DNA of 64,000 nucleotides. Source: Chitinophagaceae bacterium. GTDB lineage: Bacteria > Bacteroidota > Bacteroidia > Chitinophagales > Chitinophagaceae. Each line of letters starts with the position of its first letter. Position 1 is the stretch's first letter. The position numbers were made by a program, and so were the translations under genes. Below the pieces are notes generated by a model. It had not been told where the DNA came from. It searched no databases and saw nothing but the letters and a program-made list of their open reading frames with translations. Location of the stretch: the NCBI GenBank assembly GCA_016710165.1, contig JADJLJ010000004.1, positions 186,001 through 250,000 of the forward strand, written 5' to 3'. Shown piece by piece: positions 1 through 10,240 of this stretch.

Positions 1-2132
1 CTGGCAATTCTAACACAACAAGTAAAAACAATACGGCAATTGGCTTTCAAGCTCTATATTCATTAAATCCATCTGGTGGAGAAGAGAATACCGCAATTGG
101 ATCTTTAGCGCTTAAAAACAACAATGCTGAAAGAAATACTGCAGTGGGGTATAAAGCTTTAACCGCAAATACAATTGGCGTTTATAATTCTTCATTAGGC
201 ATGCAGTCTTCAAACGCAAATACAACAGGATCCTTTAATACTGCAATAGGGGCTATGGCACAAAATTCCAATACAACAGGCAATAATAATACAGCCATAG
301 GATATGGAGCTGTAGATCATAGTATTGTGTCCAGTTATAACACTGGTGTAGGTTCAAGGGCCATTGGAGGAAATGAAACAGGGGAAAATAACACAGCTAT
401 AGGTTCCTATGCATTATCAGCATTAATAGGTTTTTTTAATGTTAATACAAGTACGGCTGTTGGTTCACATGCTCTATTCCACAGTAATGCATTTGTTTCC
501 GGAAGTTCATCAGGGAATGTTGCAGTTGGGGAACGTGCAATGTATTCAAATGGTAGCGGTTCAAGTAATACGGCTATTGGCACACGTGCTATGTATTTCA
601 ATAATAAAGGAGGAGGTAATACTGCTGTGGGTGATTATACTTTATATTCAAATACAAATGCAGAACTAAATGTTGCTCTTGGTTCACAAGCATTATATAC
701 ACAATCATATGATAATGGAGGCGCCGCCTGGGTTTCTGAAAATGTAGCAGTTGGCTATCGATCACTTTATAGTAACCAGCCTACAGCTCAAATTAATGGA
801 TACAGGAATGTAGCTATAGGTTCACAATCAATGCATGAAAATACAACCGGTACCAAAAATACAGCAATGGGATATCAGGTACTTTTTAATAATACTAGTG
901 GTGATTTTAATACTGCTATTGGCTTTAATACATTATTTGCAAATAAAGCTGGTTCTAATTCAACAGCAGTTGGTGCTTTCGCTATGTTAAATGCTTATGA
1001 TAATAACACCGCCTTTGTAAACAATAATGTGGCATTTGGTTTTGAAGCATTGATGGGCAATTTACCAACCTCAAATAACACTGGATTAAAAAATACTGCA
1101 ATTGGATATCAAGCTATTAGAGAAAATTCAACAGGGAATAATAATACAGCAGTTGGATGGCAAGCTATGACATTAAATACAACAGGCGGCTTCAACACAG
1201 CAATCGGGTCATCAGCATTAGCCAGAAATAATGTAGGTGAAGGGAATACTGCTATCGGAAGTCAGGCTTTATTAATGAATACTGCGGGAAGTAGTAATGC
1301 TGTTTTAGGTAATGGGTCTCTTAGTCAAAATTTAGCAGGTAGTTCTAATACTGCTATTGGTGCTTTGGTTATGGGTAATGGAAGAATAGGAAATAATAAT
1401 ACTGCAATAGGGGCTGGCACTCTATCATCTAATTATGCAGGAGATAATGCAACAGCAGTTGGCTATAATGCTATGGCTAACACAAATCCTTCGCAGGCGC
1501 AATTTATCAATTATAGTGTTGCTTTAGGTTATCAAGCTCTTCGTGGCTCTACAACTGTAGCGAATAATACAGGCAATTATAATACTGCTATTGGTTATCA
1601 AACTTTGCTTAACAATAGTGGAGGTCAAACTAATACTGCAACTGGGGTGCAAGCACTACAGAATAATACTTTAGGAAATGCAAACACTTCAAATGGAATG
1701 CAATCTCTAATAAACAATTCTACTGGCTCATGGAACTCGGCCTATGGTTCACAAGCTTTATATTTAAATACAACTGGTATAGAGAATACTGCTGTTGGCT
1801 TTGAATCACTTTTCTTTAATTCAACAGGCAATAGAAACACGGCTTTAGGTCTTGTCGCTGGTTACCACTGTTTGGGTGATAGTAATGTCTTTGTTGGTTA
1901 TAATGCAGGTTATTATGAAACAGGTTCAAACAAACTTTATATTTCAAACAGCAATACAACCACTCCATTAATTGGCGGTGATTTCTCAACTGGAATTGTA
2001 ACTATTAAATCATTACTTACTTTGGCTCCTACTACAACACCCGCCAGTCCGGTTAAGGGGATGATCTATTTTGACAATACGACAAACAAACTCCGATGTT
2101 ATGATGGAACAGTATGGAATGATTTGTGGTAA
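1..2132 (+). CDS. Surface protein of YadA/Hep_Hag-like head repeats, 5' end off the window
   Basis: The reading frame is open from the first bases of the window (codons from position 3), so the GTG at 144 is internal and the true start lies upstream. The protein is almost entirely degenerate repeats of the form NTAIGxxAL...N..G, the left-handed beta-roll head motif of trimeric autotransporter adhesins. The repeat register is irregular, with longer blocks inserted between units. The last ~45 residues (TTPASPVKGMIYFDNTTNKL onward, ending DGTVWNDLW) resemble the C-terminal tips of Bacteroidota tail-fibre-like surface proteins rather than a YadA anchor. No membrane anchor or type IX sorting domain is visible. 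It is AT-rich and converges with the next gene, 23 bp away. A surface adhesin or fibre role is inferred from the repeat class only. Confidence 0.75.
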   Translation, partial: GNSNTTSKNNTAIGFQALYSLNPSGGEENTAIGSLALKNNNAERNTAVGYKALTANTIGVYNSSLGMQSSNANTTGSFNTAIGAMAQNSNTTGNNNTAIGYGAVDHSIVSSYNTGVGSRAIGGNETGENNTAIGSYALSALIGFFNVNTSTAVGSHALFHSNAFVSGSSSGNVAVGERAMYSNGSGSSNTAIGTRAMYFNNKGGGNTAVGDYTLYSNTNAELNVALGSQALYTQSYDNGGAAWVSENVAVGYRSLYSNQPTAQINGYRNVAIGSQSMHENTTGTKNTAMGYQVLFNNTSGDFNTAIGFNTLFANKAGSNSTAVGAFAMLNAYDNNTAFVNNNVAFGFEALMGNLPTSNNTGLKNTAIGYQAIRENSTGNNNTAVGWQAMTLNTTGGFNTAIGSSALARNNVGEGNTAIGSQALLMNTAGSSNAVLGNGSLSQNLAGSSNTAIGALVMGNGRIGNNNTAIGAGTLSSNYAGDNATAVGYNAMANTNPSQAQFINYSVALGYQALRGSTTVANNTGNYNTAIGYQTLLNNSGGQTNTATGVQALQNNTLGNANTSNGMQSLINNSTGSWNSAYGSQALYLNTTGIENTAVGFESLFFNSTGNRNTALGLVAGYHCLGDSNVFVGYNAGYYETGSNKLYISNSNTTTPLIGGDFSTGIVTIKSLLTLAPTTTPASPVKGMIYFDNTTNKLRCYDGTVWNDLW

Positions 2133-2155
2133 GAATAATCTAAATCGAGAATAAA

Positions 2156-2669
2156 TCAACGAATTAAGAGTATAGTTCCATTTAAAAAGACTTCTCCTTT
2201 AGAATCAGATCCTTTGATTAAATAAGTATATGCGCCATTGGGAAGTTTTGTTCCTTTATAAATTCCGTCCCATCCAGTGTTTATATCTGTTGTTTTGAAG
2301 ATTTCATTACCATACCGATCATACACAATAAGGTACTTTAAACTTAAAGATGTTCCAGGTGGAATCCGGAAAACATCGTTCTTGCCGTCTCCATTGGGGG
2401 TAAATGAATTTGGAATATAAATTTCTCTTAGAACTTTTACGGTTAGGTTTTTATCTGCATAGCAGCTATTAGTTGCAACTACTTTTAAGTTATAAATAGT
2501 AGTAACTGCAGGGTTAGCGACTGGATTAGATATTAATGGATTATTCAAACCCATTGATGGCGTCCATAAGTAACTGACGATATTGCCAGTAGCAGTGGCA
2601 TTTAATTGAATCGAATTGCCTGCCGATATTGTCGGGGTTGGAGGATTGAACGAAATAGGGGAACAGGCT
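2156..2669 (-). CDS. C-terminal piece of the broken large surface protein: type IX (CHU_C) sorting domain
   Basis: This is the last part of the large gene on the minus strand that begins at 6708. The frame is open upstream of the first ATG (2554) back to about 2669, where it meets the preceding repeat frame if one A is restored in the run at 2669-2671. The sequence ends in a gliding-motility-associated C-terminal domain: IPNSFTPNGDGKNDVF, YDRYGNEIF, GWDGIYKG, LPNGAYTY, with a short basic end. This domain directs type B cargo to the type IX secretion system in Bacteroidota. The ATG at 2554 is not a credible start. Confidence 0.8.
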
Positions 2670-5313
2670 TTACAATCATTATTATTGTATCAGAATAAAC
2701 GAATGGTGTGATTGAGCAGCTAGATACCGTACTCATAATGCAATTAACTTTATCCCCATCGGAAAGGCTGTTATTGGCATAGGTAAGCCCGTTTCCACTG
2801 ACATTGATACCATTTAATTGCCATTGAAATGCCGGCGTGGTTCCAACATTAGCGGGTATTGCAGTGAAGGTAACAGGAATACCGGTGCAAATTGCACCTG
2901 ACGGGTTTGCAGTAATGTTTATGACCGGATTAGGACTAGAGTTTACTGATATGGTTATAGTGTTTGAAGAGGCTGTGTTGACAGCCAGGCAGGTTCCGCT
3001 GCTTATTGTTATATCGCAAGTAACATTATTCCCATTAATCAGCGATGTGGTGGCAAATGTATTCAAAGGACCACTCTGAATACTAGTTCCATTTACTTTA
3101 AAATTATAGTTCACAGTACCACCTCCTGTATTTGTTGTTGCAGCCGTAAAAGTTACCAGAGTCCCTGAGCAGATAGTACCCGAAGGAATGGCGGTAATAT
3201 TTACGGCAGAGGTAATATTCGGATTCACAACCATAGTAATGGAGTTTGAAGAAGCGGTAGTTGAGGTGAGGCATGCTCCTCCAACAATAGTAATATCACA
3301 CGTAACTGTATTTCCGTTATTGAGTGTTGCAGTTGTGAGAATATTCAAAGGACTATTCTGAACGCTGGTTCCATTAACTTTAAAATCATAGGTTATTCCA
3401 CCACCACCGGTATTTGATGCAACAGCAGTAAAAGCAACCGAAGTTCCGGAGCAGATAGTACCCGAAGGATTGGCGGTAATATTCACGACAGGGGTAATAT
3501 TCGGATTTACAACCATAGTAACGGTATTTGAAGTAACAGAAGTTGGCGAAGCGCATGCTAAACTGGATGACATGTTAACTGTAACAAGATCGCCATTTGC
3601 AAGAGTGGTGGTTGTAAATACTGGAGAATTAGCACCAGCATTAACACCATTAATCTTCCATTGATAACTAGGGTTAGCTCCACCATTAGTTGGGTTGGCG
3701 GTAAAAGTCACCGATGTGCCAACACATGCGGTTGTAGAAGATGCCACTATTCCTACAGATGGGGTTATTACCGCAGTAACGCTCATGGTTATTGTGTTTG
3801 AAGAAGCTACTGTTGATGTCAGGCAGGTGCCTCCAGTTATTGAAATGTCACAGGAAACTGCATCACCATTAATCAAAGTCGATGTAATAAACATGTTAGA
3901 ACCACTGTTCTGAACACTTATTCCATTAACTTTAAAATTATAGTTCACTATGCCACCTCCTGTGTTTCCTGCAGTTGCAGTAAAAGTTACTGATGTACCA
4001 GAACAAACAGTGGTACCGGGATTAGCAATAATACTTACAGAAGGAGTGGAATTTGAATTCACTGTCATTGCGATGGTATTGGATGTTGCGGTATTGGTTG
4101 TTAAGCAAGTACCCCCACTTATGTTAATATCACAGGAAACTATATTTCCATTTGTAAGTGTATTTGTTGTGTATGTATTTGATCCGCTATTTTGAACGCT
4201 ACCTCCGTTTATTTTAAAATCATAAGTAACTGTTCCACCAGCGGTATTACCCGCTACTGCCGTAAAAGTTACTGATGTACCAGAACAAACAGTGGTACCA
4301 GGATTAGCCGTAATATTTACTGAAGGGATTAAATTGGGATTCACTACCATTGTAATGGTATTGGATGTTGCTGAAGATGGAGAAGCGCAGGTTAAACTGG
4401 ATGTTATTATGACTGTAACATTATCTCCGTTAGCCACTGAATTTGTTGTATATGTTGAAGCATTTGTTCCAACATTTCCGCCATTTACCTGCCATTGATA
4501 ACCTGGTGCAGGACCTCCATTATTAGGTGTGGCTGTAAAAGTTACTGATGAACCAAAACAAATAGTGGTACCAGGATTAGCTGTAATATTTACAGAAGGG
4601 ATTAAATTAGGATTCACTACCATTGTAATAGTATTGGATGTTGCGGTATTTGTTGTCAAGCAAGTACCACCACTTATGCTTATATCACAGGAAACTATAT
4701 TTCCATTTGTAAGTGTATTTGTTGTGTATGTATTTGAAGCACCATTTTGGACACTGCTCCCATTTATCTTAAAATCATAGTTTATTGTACCACCAGCAGT
4801 ATTTCCTGTAGTAGCAGTAAAAGTTACAGACGTTCCAGAGCAAATCGCACCAGGTGGATTTGCAGAAATATTTAGTGTTGGTGTTGACGTTGGGATCACA
4901 CTTACAATCAAAGATTGTAGTGGAGAAATACCACAGGAATTATTAGCCGCAACTGAAATAATCCCTCCGGTAGCTCCAGCAGTTGCATTAATACTTGTTG
5001 TTGACGAATTTCCCGTCCAGCCTGATGGAAGTGTCCATGTATACGAAGTGGCACCGGTAACGGCTGGAATACTATAAATATTTGAACTTCCGCTACAAAC
5101 AGTAGGATTACCTGAAATTGATCCAGGTGTTGACATTAATAAACATGGGCTATATTTCGCAGCAAATGCATCAATGGAACCGTTCGAAGTAAGATTCATT
5201 GTTCCGACATTAGGATCAAAATCTGCAGTACCATTAAAATGCCCGCTACACGTAACATGCGTGGCCATCTGTTTTAATAGATGTACACTTGGTTCCGGTA
5301 AAACCTGTACCAA
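2602..5313 (-). CDS. Middle piece of the broken large surface protein: about eight Ig-like/PKD-like repeats
   Basis: About 900 residues with one residual propeller-type repeat (NGTADFDPNVGTMNLTSNG), an Ig-like linker with SISGNPTVCSGSS, then about eight ~85-residue repeats of the type NITANPGTTVCSGTSVTFTA ... SNTITMVVNP. Such Ser/Thr-rich Ig-like arrays are typical stalks of secreted Bacteroidota proteins. The apparent TTG start at 5313 is a frameshift artefact: an extra T near 5248 separates it from the N-terminal repeats. It ends out of frame at 2602 because one base is missing near 2670. The plus-strand open frames between 2837 and 4780 are mirror images of these repeats and are not genes. 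If the frames are joined, the whole protein is about 1,500 residues. Confidence 0.75.
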   Translation of the reverse strand: MVQVLPEPSVHLLKQMATHVTCSGHFNGTADFDPNVGTMNLTSNGSIDAFAAKYSPCLLMSTPGSISGNPTVCSGSSNIYSIPAVTGATSYTWTLPSGWTGNSSTTSINATAGATGGIISVAANNSCGISPLQSLIVSVIPTSTPTLNISANPPGAICSGTSVTFTATTGNTAGGTINYDFKINGSSVQNGASNTYTTNTLTNGNIVSCDISISGGTCLTTNTATSNTITMVVNPNLIPSVNITANPGTTICFGSSVTFTATPNNGGPAPGYQWQVNGGNVGTNASTYTTNSVANGDNVTVIITSSLTCASPSSATSNTITMVVNPNLIPSVNITANPGTTVCSGTSVTFTAVAGNTAGGTVTYDFKINGGSVQNSGSNTYTTNTLTNGNIVSCDINISGGTCLTTNTATSNTIAMTVNSNSTPSVSIIANPGTTVCSGTSVTFTATAGNTGGGIVNYNFKVNGISVQNSGSNMFITSTLINGDAVSCDISITGGTCLTSTVASSNTITMSVTAVITPSVGIVASSTTACVGTSVTFTANPTNGGANPSYQWKINGVNAGANSPVFTTTTLANGDLVTVNMSSSLACASPTSVTSNTVTMVVNPNITPVVNITANPSGTICSGTSVAFTAVASNTGGGGITYDFKVNGTSVQNSPLNILTTATLNNGNTVTCDITIVGGACLTSTTASSNSITMVVNPNITSAVNITAIPSGTICSGTLVTFTAATTNTGGGTVNYNFKVNGTSIQSGPLNTFATTSLINGNNVTCDITISSGTCLAVNTASSNTITISVNSSPNPVINITANPSGAICTGIPVTFTAIPANVGTTPAFQWQLNGINVSGNGLTYANNSLSDGDKVNCIMSTVSSCSITPFVYSDTIIMIVKPVPLFRSILQPRQYRQAIRFN

Positions 5314-5952
5314 TATTAAAAGCCCATTGATAAGCGCCCAAGGTTGAATATTTAGCTATAAAGATATCGGGCACTCCCGTAGAAGCAGTTAGATTTGCAA
5401 CCCCTGGGCCCGGATCAAAGTCAGTCGTATTGGAAAATTGTCCTGTAATATATATATCGTTTGAAACGTCATTAATAAGACTTAGTCCCCAATTAATTAA
5501 ACCAGTGTTTGGTGAAGAAACTAAAGAGAAAGCCCATTGATAAACGCCCGAGGAATTATATTTGGCTAAATATGCGCCAAAACCTGTAAGATTAGCTGTA
5601 CTTGGTCCCGGGTTAAAATCAACAGGTCCCTGGTAAAATCCTGTTATATAAATATTATCTAAGGCATCTATGGCAATACTATAAGCGTTATCGTCTAAAG
5701 TTCCACCAACTCTGAAGGCCCATTGATAAATTCCTGACGAATTATACTTTGCAACAAAGATATTGTGGCCCGGATAAGATGTTAGAATTGTAAGATTAGC
5801 AACCCCTGGGCCAGGATCAAAATCAGCCGTACCTCCAAATTGTCCCGTTACGTAAACATTTGATGAGCCATCAACGACCAGAGAATATCCTAGGTCTTCA
5901 AATTGGCTACCGATATTAAAAGCCCATTGATAAACACCAGACGAATTATATT
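5249..5952 (-). pseudogene. Frame-shifted middle segment of the large surface protein (propeller repeats)
   Basis: Between the N-terminal and Ig-like pieces, a different minus-strand frame encodes three to four more repeats of the form YQWAF.IGS ... DGSGNIYITG ... DFDPGPGTANLT ... IFVAKYN. The frame is entered by restoring one A in the run at 5951-5953, where the sister repeats read GCAAAATATAA and this one reads GCAAATATAA. It is left through an extra T near 5248. There is no independent start codon or separate product here; it is the central part of one gene. Confidence 0.75.
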
Positions 5953-6708
5953 TGCTACAAAGATATCATCTCCTCCAACAACAGTAAGGTTAGCAGTTCC
6001 AGGCCCGGGATCAAAGTCTGCTGTTAACCTAAAATAACCAGTAATAAATATATTGCCTGAGCCATCTACGGTAATAGATTTCGCCCAATCCCAATCTGTA
6101 CTACCAATCTTAAAAGCCCATTGATAAACACCAGACGAATTATATTTTGCTACAAAAATATCGGCAGCACCATTACTTGTAAGATTAGCTGTGCCTGGTC
6201 CCGGGTCAAAATCGACAGTACCTCCAAAATATCCTGAAACATACACATTACCAGATCCGTCAATCTTAATTATTGGCCAATTAGCAGTTCCGTTTACGTT
6301 TCCTATACCAAAAGCCCATTGATAAATTCCATTTGCATTATACTTTGCTAAAAATAAACTCCCTCCTGTTGCGCCTATAAGAATAGCTGTCCCAGGGCCA
6401 GGATCGAAATCTACCGAACCACTAAATGTTCCCGTAATATATGTATTTGAAGAAGCATCGAGTGCATTTGAAGTTGCGCCATCTCCAAATGTGGCGCTTC
6501 CTATGTTAAAAGCATAATGAAGGTTTGGATTTTGTGCATTTACATTATTGTTTAATGCAGAAAAGAATATTAAAATAATTAGGTAAGTGGTTTTGAAATG
6601 AGTACTTGCCGAAATACTCTGACAATAGGCAAATACTTTAAATCTGAGCTCATTTATTTTATTAGTAGCCAGCATTGGTTTTATATAATTGATGAAAGAA
6701 TATTTCAT
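5890..6708 (-). CDS. N-terminal piece of the broken large surface protein: signal peptide and propeller-type repeats
   Basis: The start at 6708 gives a long N-terminus containing a hydrophobic stretch at residues ~42-55 (TTYLIILIFFSALN) ending NNVNAQN, a typical Bacteroidota signal peptide and cleavage site. A later start may be used. It is followed by ~40-residue repeats with DFDPGPGTANLT and DIFVAKYNSSGVYQWAF, which belong to the SBBP-like beta-propeller class. The frame collapses at 5953, where one A is missing, and the last ~20 residues after FVAN are out of frame. With the sorting domain at 2156-2669 this makes a secreted, outer-membrane-attached protein. The gap to hsdR at 6903 is a divergent AT-rich promoter region. 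Confidence 0.8.
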   Translation of the reverse strand: MKYSFINYIKPMLATNKINELRFKVFAYCQSISASTHFKTTYLIILIFFSALNNNVNAQNPNLHYAFNIGSATFGDGATSNALDASSNTYITGTFSGSVDFDPGPGTAILIGATGGSLFLAKYNANGIYQWAFGIGNVNGTANWPIIKIDGSGNVYVSGYFGGTVDFDPGPGTANLTSNGAADIFVAKYNSSGVYQWAFKIGSTDWDWAKSITVDGSGNIFITGYFRLTADFDPGPGTANLTVVGGDDIFVANIIRLVFINGLLISVANLKT

Positions 6709-6902
6709 CTGGTAATCTCACTGTAAACAAATTACTACAAAACCGATGTAATATTAAATATCTTGCATGTTTCCTGTAAATAAATATTCTATACCCGCAA
6801 TTCTAGACAAAGAATTGATTTTGAATAGTGATGTTTTAAAGCATTCTGAATATTCTAAATATTTTGCAATTTTCAGCTTAAATTAGTGATCAATAAACCT
6901 TT

Positions 6903-7808
6903 ATGCCCAATCAAAGCCCAGAGCAAAAAGCCAGGGAATCTATTGACAAGCAACTCATTGCTTGCGGGTGGGTTATACAGGACAAGGATAAAATCAATCT
7001 TTCAGCTGGCTCTGGAGTGGCCGTTCGGGAATATCTTACAGACACAGGGCCGGCGGATTATATATTGTTTGTGGATCGTAAACCTGTTGGTTTGATTGAA
7101 GCTAAAAGGGAGGAAGAGGCTGTTCGGCTGACCATGCATGAAGAACAGACCAATGAGTATCGTACCAGTAAGCTAAAACATCTTAATAACGAGGCCCTTA
7201 ATTATGCTTACGAAAGTACCGGGCAGCTTACCCGATTTACCGATTTCAGGGATCCTAAACCCCGCTCAAGGCCTGTCTTTTCCTTTCACCGCCCTGAAAC
7301 CTTCAGAGATTGGCTAAGACAAAATCGTTCTTTGCGAGAGCGGCTACAGGATCTTCCGACTTTGGAAACTGATGGGCTGAGAGATTGCCAGATAAAGGCG
7401 ATCAATAATCTTGAAGGTTCTTTTAGGAATGCCCGGCCTAAGGCCTTAATACAGATGGCTACCGGCTCTGGAAAGACCTTTACGGCAATCAGTTTTATTT
7501 ACCGGCTGCTTAAATTCAGTAATGCCAAAAGGGTGCTATTCCTGGTCGATACCCGAAACCTTGGCGAACAGGCTGAGCAGGAATTCATGAGCTTTATGCC
7601 CAATGATGATAACCGGAAGTTTACCGAGCTCTATAATGTGCAGCGGCTAAAAAGTAGTTATGTAGCCAATGATAGCCAGGTATGCATCAGTACCATTCAG
7701 CGCCTAAATTCAATTTTAAGAGGCCAGGAGCTGGATGAGAATGTTGAGGAAGAGAATCCCAATGAACGGAAAGTATTATCCCAAAGAACCGATGAATGTG
7801 GTGTATAA
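6903..7808 (+). CDS. hsdR: Type I restriction enzyme R subunit, N-terminal part (frameshifted)
   Basis: N-terminal third of a type I restriction translocase/endonuclease. The PD-(D/E)XK nuclease motif is visible at residues 51-68 (ADYILFVDRK, then IEAK: D52, E66, K68). Walker A of the SF2 motor, MATGSGKTF, is at ~185-193. The protein loses frame at about 7768; removing one G from the GG pair there joins it to the DECH-box part that follows. The ATG at 6903 follows an AT-rich leader. No hsdM or hsdS is present on either side, so even a repaired R subunit would need partners from elsewhere. An alternative is a stand-alone helicase-nuclease, but the nuclease-motor order is that of HsdR. Confidence 0.85.
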   Translation: MPNQSPEQKARESIDKQLIACGWVIQDKDKINLSAGSGVAVREYLTDTGPADYILFVDRKPVGLIEAKREEEAVRLTMHEEQTNEYRTSKLKHLNNEALNYAYESTGQLTRFTDFRDPKPRSRPVFSFHRPETFRDWLRQNRSLRERLQDLPTLETDGLRDCQIKAINNLEGSFRNARPKALIQMATGSGKTFTAISFIYRLLKFSNAKRVLFLVDTRNLGEQAEQEFMSFMPNDDNRKFTELYNVQRLKSSYVANDSQVCISTIQRLNSILRGQELDENVEEENPNERKVLSQRTDECGV

Positions 7809-9356
7809 TGAAAAGTTGCCTATTGAGTTTTTTGATTTTATTGTAATAGATGAATGCCATCGGAGTATTTATAACTTATGGAAACAGGTATTAGATTATT
7901 TCGATGTATTTCAGATAGGGTTAACTGCAACACCCGATAATCGAACTTTTGGCTATTTCAACCAGAACGTGGTAAGCGAATATGGTTATGAGGAGGCGGT
8001 AACGGATGGGTACTGGTTCCTCAATGTATACCTTATCGAAACAGAGATTTCGAAGAAAGGGGGTGCTATATGGAAAGGGGAATACGTGGATAAGAGGGAA
8101 AAACTCAGCAGAAAGAAAAGATGGGAACAGGTAGATGATGATATAACATATACAGCCAAGCAGTTGGACGATGATGTAGTGAATCCTAGTCAGATAAGAA
8201 CTATTATACGAGCATTTAAAGATCACTGGAAGGAGATATTTCCGCAGAGAGAAGAACTGCCCAAAACCTTAATATTTGCCAAAACTGACAGCCATGCCGA
8301 TGACATTATCAATATTACCAGGGAGGAGTTTGACGAAGGCAACCAGTTCTGTAAAAAGATAACTTATAATGCCGAGGATCCCAAGGGTACGCTATCACAG
8401 TTCCGGAATACCTTCTATCCCCGCATTGCCGTCACGGTTGATATGATCGCCACCGGTACGGATGTAAGCCCTTTAGAGATGGTTTTCTTTATGCGTGATG
8501 TAAAAAGCCGCAATTACTTTGAGCAGATGAAAGGCAGAGGCACCAGGACGGTCTCACTGGATGATCTGCAGAAAGTAACGCCAAGCGCAACTTATACTAA
8601 AGATCATTTTGTAATTATTGATGCAATTGGAGTTAGCAAAAGTGTAAAACAGGATAGCCGGCCACTGGAGCGTAAGCCAACTGTACCGCTAAAGGATTTA
8701 CTGCAGGCGGTTGCTGTTGGCGCACAGGATGTAGACACTTTTACTACTCTTGCAAACAGACTGCTGCGATTGAATAAACAGATGACTGAGAAAGAACATC
8801 TCCAGTTCCTGGAAAGAACAAAAGGTGTTCCGTTAAGGGAAGTAGCAAAGAGCCTGCTGGAAGCATTTAATCCAGATATCCTGGAAGACATCAGGTTAAA
8901 AGTAGAAGTAGCCCATGGGCATGAGTCGCCTGCTAAGATGGAAGAACTGTTTAAAGCACAGCATGAAAAGATACTGGTGGAAGCTGCCTCCCTATTCAAC
9001 GGAGAGCTGAACAACTTCATTGATAATGTACGGAAAGTGCATGAGCAGATCATTGATGTGGTTAATATTGACACCGTAACCAATATTGGCTGGGACAAAG
9101 ACCAAAAAGAAAAAGCCGAAGCTCTGATTACTGATTTTAAAACCTGGATGGAAGCACACAAAGAGGAAATATCAGCCCTGCAAATATTCTATAACCAGCC
9201 ATACCGGCGCCGGAATTAACTTTTGGTATGATTAAAGATCTCCTGGACAAACTAAAAACAGATAAGCCCTTATTGGCACCTCTGAGAGTATGGGATGCTT
9301 ATGAACACGTAAAGGGGAACAAACATTCAGTAAAGAATGAGCTGATTGTGCACACA
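7735..9356 (+). pseudogene. hsdR: Type I restriction enzyme R subunit, motor and C-terminal part, truncated by the IS element
   Basis: Continuation of hsdR in the next frame. It carries the DECH box (IVIDECHRS), LTATPDN, and later motor motifs (IGLTATP; ATGTDVSPLEMV; QMKGRGTRT). The open frame stops at 9219 (TAA). Restoring one G near 9213 gives RRELTFGMIKDLL and continues into the EcoEI-type C-terminal domain (DKPLLAPLRVWDAYE) until the IS inverted repeat begins at about 9357. The normal C-terminus of about 100 residues is absent. With two internal frameshifts and a truncated end, the gene as read cannot make an intact subunit. Confidence 0.8.
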
Positions 9357-9473
9357 CCGGTTAAATTGACCACCTCATACCGGTGCAAATTGACCACCAG
9401 TTTTGCTGGCGAAGATTTCAGTATTCATGCATGACTTTAAAGCTGTCATTTTGGCTTTTTGTTTATAGTTTAT

Positions 9474-10217
9474 TTATTGTTTTTCGGGTTGATTACCGTT
9501 TTTTCTCCTTAAAGATTCTCCTTTCAGTTCCAGCCTATGAGCCTGGTGGATGATTCGATCCAGGATAGCATCAGCAACTGTTTTTTCGCCGATTATTTCA
9601 TGCCACTTGCTGACTGGTACTTGTGAAGTTACAATAATAGATCCTTTCCCATGCCGGTCTTCAATGATTTCTAAAAATGCGGCCCGATTTTGTGCATCCA
9701 ATGGATTGATACCAAAGTCATCGAGGATCAGCAGGTGTTGTCGTTCTAGTTTGGCTAGTTCCCTGATATATGAACCATCCGCTTTTGCCATCTTGAGCCG
9801 GGCAAAAAGTTTTGGAACACTGTGGTATACTACCCGGTACCCCATGCCACAGGCCTGGTAACCGATTGCAGAAGCTATATAGCTTTTACCGATACCAGTA
9901 CTTCCTGTGATGAGTATGTTCTCCTGCTTTTCAAGGAAGCTGCACTCTGTAAAACGCATCACCTGGTTCTTCTCCATATTGCGGTCGCTGTTGTAGATAA
10001 TATCTTCCAGCGCTGCCTTATAGCGGAACCTTGCGTTTTTCACCTAGCGTTCAATAGAACGGTTCTGCCGGTCGTCCCATTCGGCATCAATAAGGTGTTC
10101 AATAATTTCATCGGGAGTATAGCTTTCCTGCTTCCCCGATTCCAGGCTCGTTTTAAAAGCCCGGTGCATGCCGAAGAACTTCATCTTCCGCATCTTCTCC
10201 ATAGTTGTTACATTCAT
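9474..10217 (-). pseudogene. istB: IS21 helper ATPase IstB with an in-frame amber stop
   Basis: AAA+ helper of IS21 transposition. From the ATG at 10217 the frame runs 247 codons, the usual IstB length: N-terminal MEKMRKMKFFGMHRAF, Walker A GSTGIGKSY, Walker B LLILDDFG, and a C-terminus rich in basic residues. A TAG at 10044-10046 interrupts it between RSIER and VKNARFRYKA, at the point where relatives have a sense codon. The remaining open frame (10043 to 9474) lacks the N-terminal IstA-interaction segment. It starts 23 bp downstream of the istA stop, consistent with coupled expression. It is either a dead copy or a base-call error. Confidence 0.85.
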
Positions 10218-10240
10218 TGTCTATCGTTTTTGGTTAATAA

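Noticed and set aside
2837..4780. Series of plus-strand open frames opposite the Ig-like repeats
   Set aside because: They recur with the repeat period and are mirror frames of the minus-strand protein; no starts, leaders or family motifs.
8604..9161. 185-residue minus-strand frame opposite hsdR
   Set aside because: Low-complexity Ser/Cys-rich translation with no motif; the plus strand codes a recognised motor domain.
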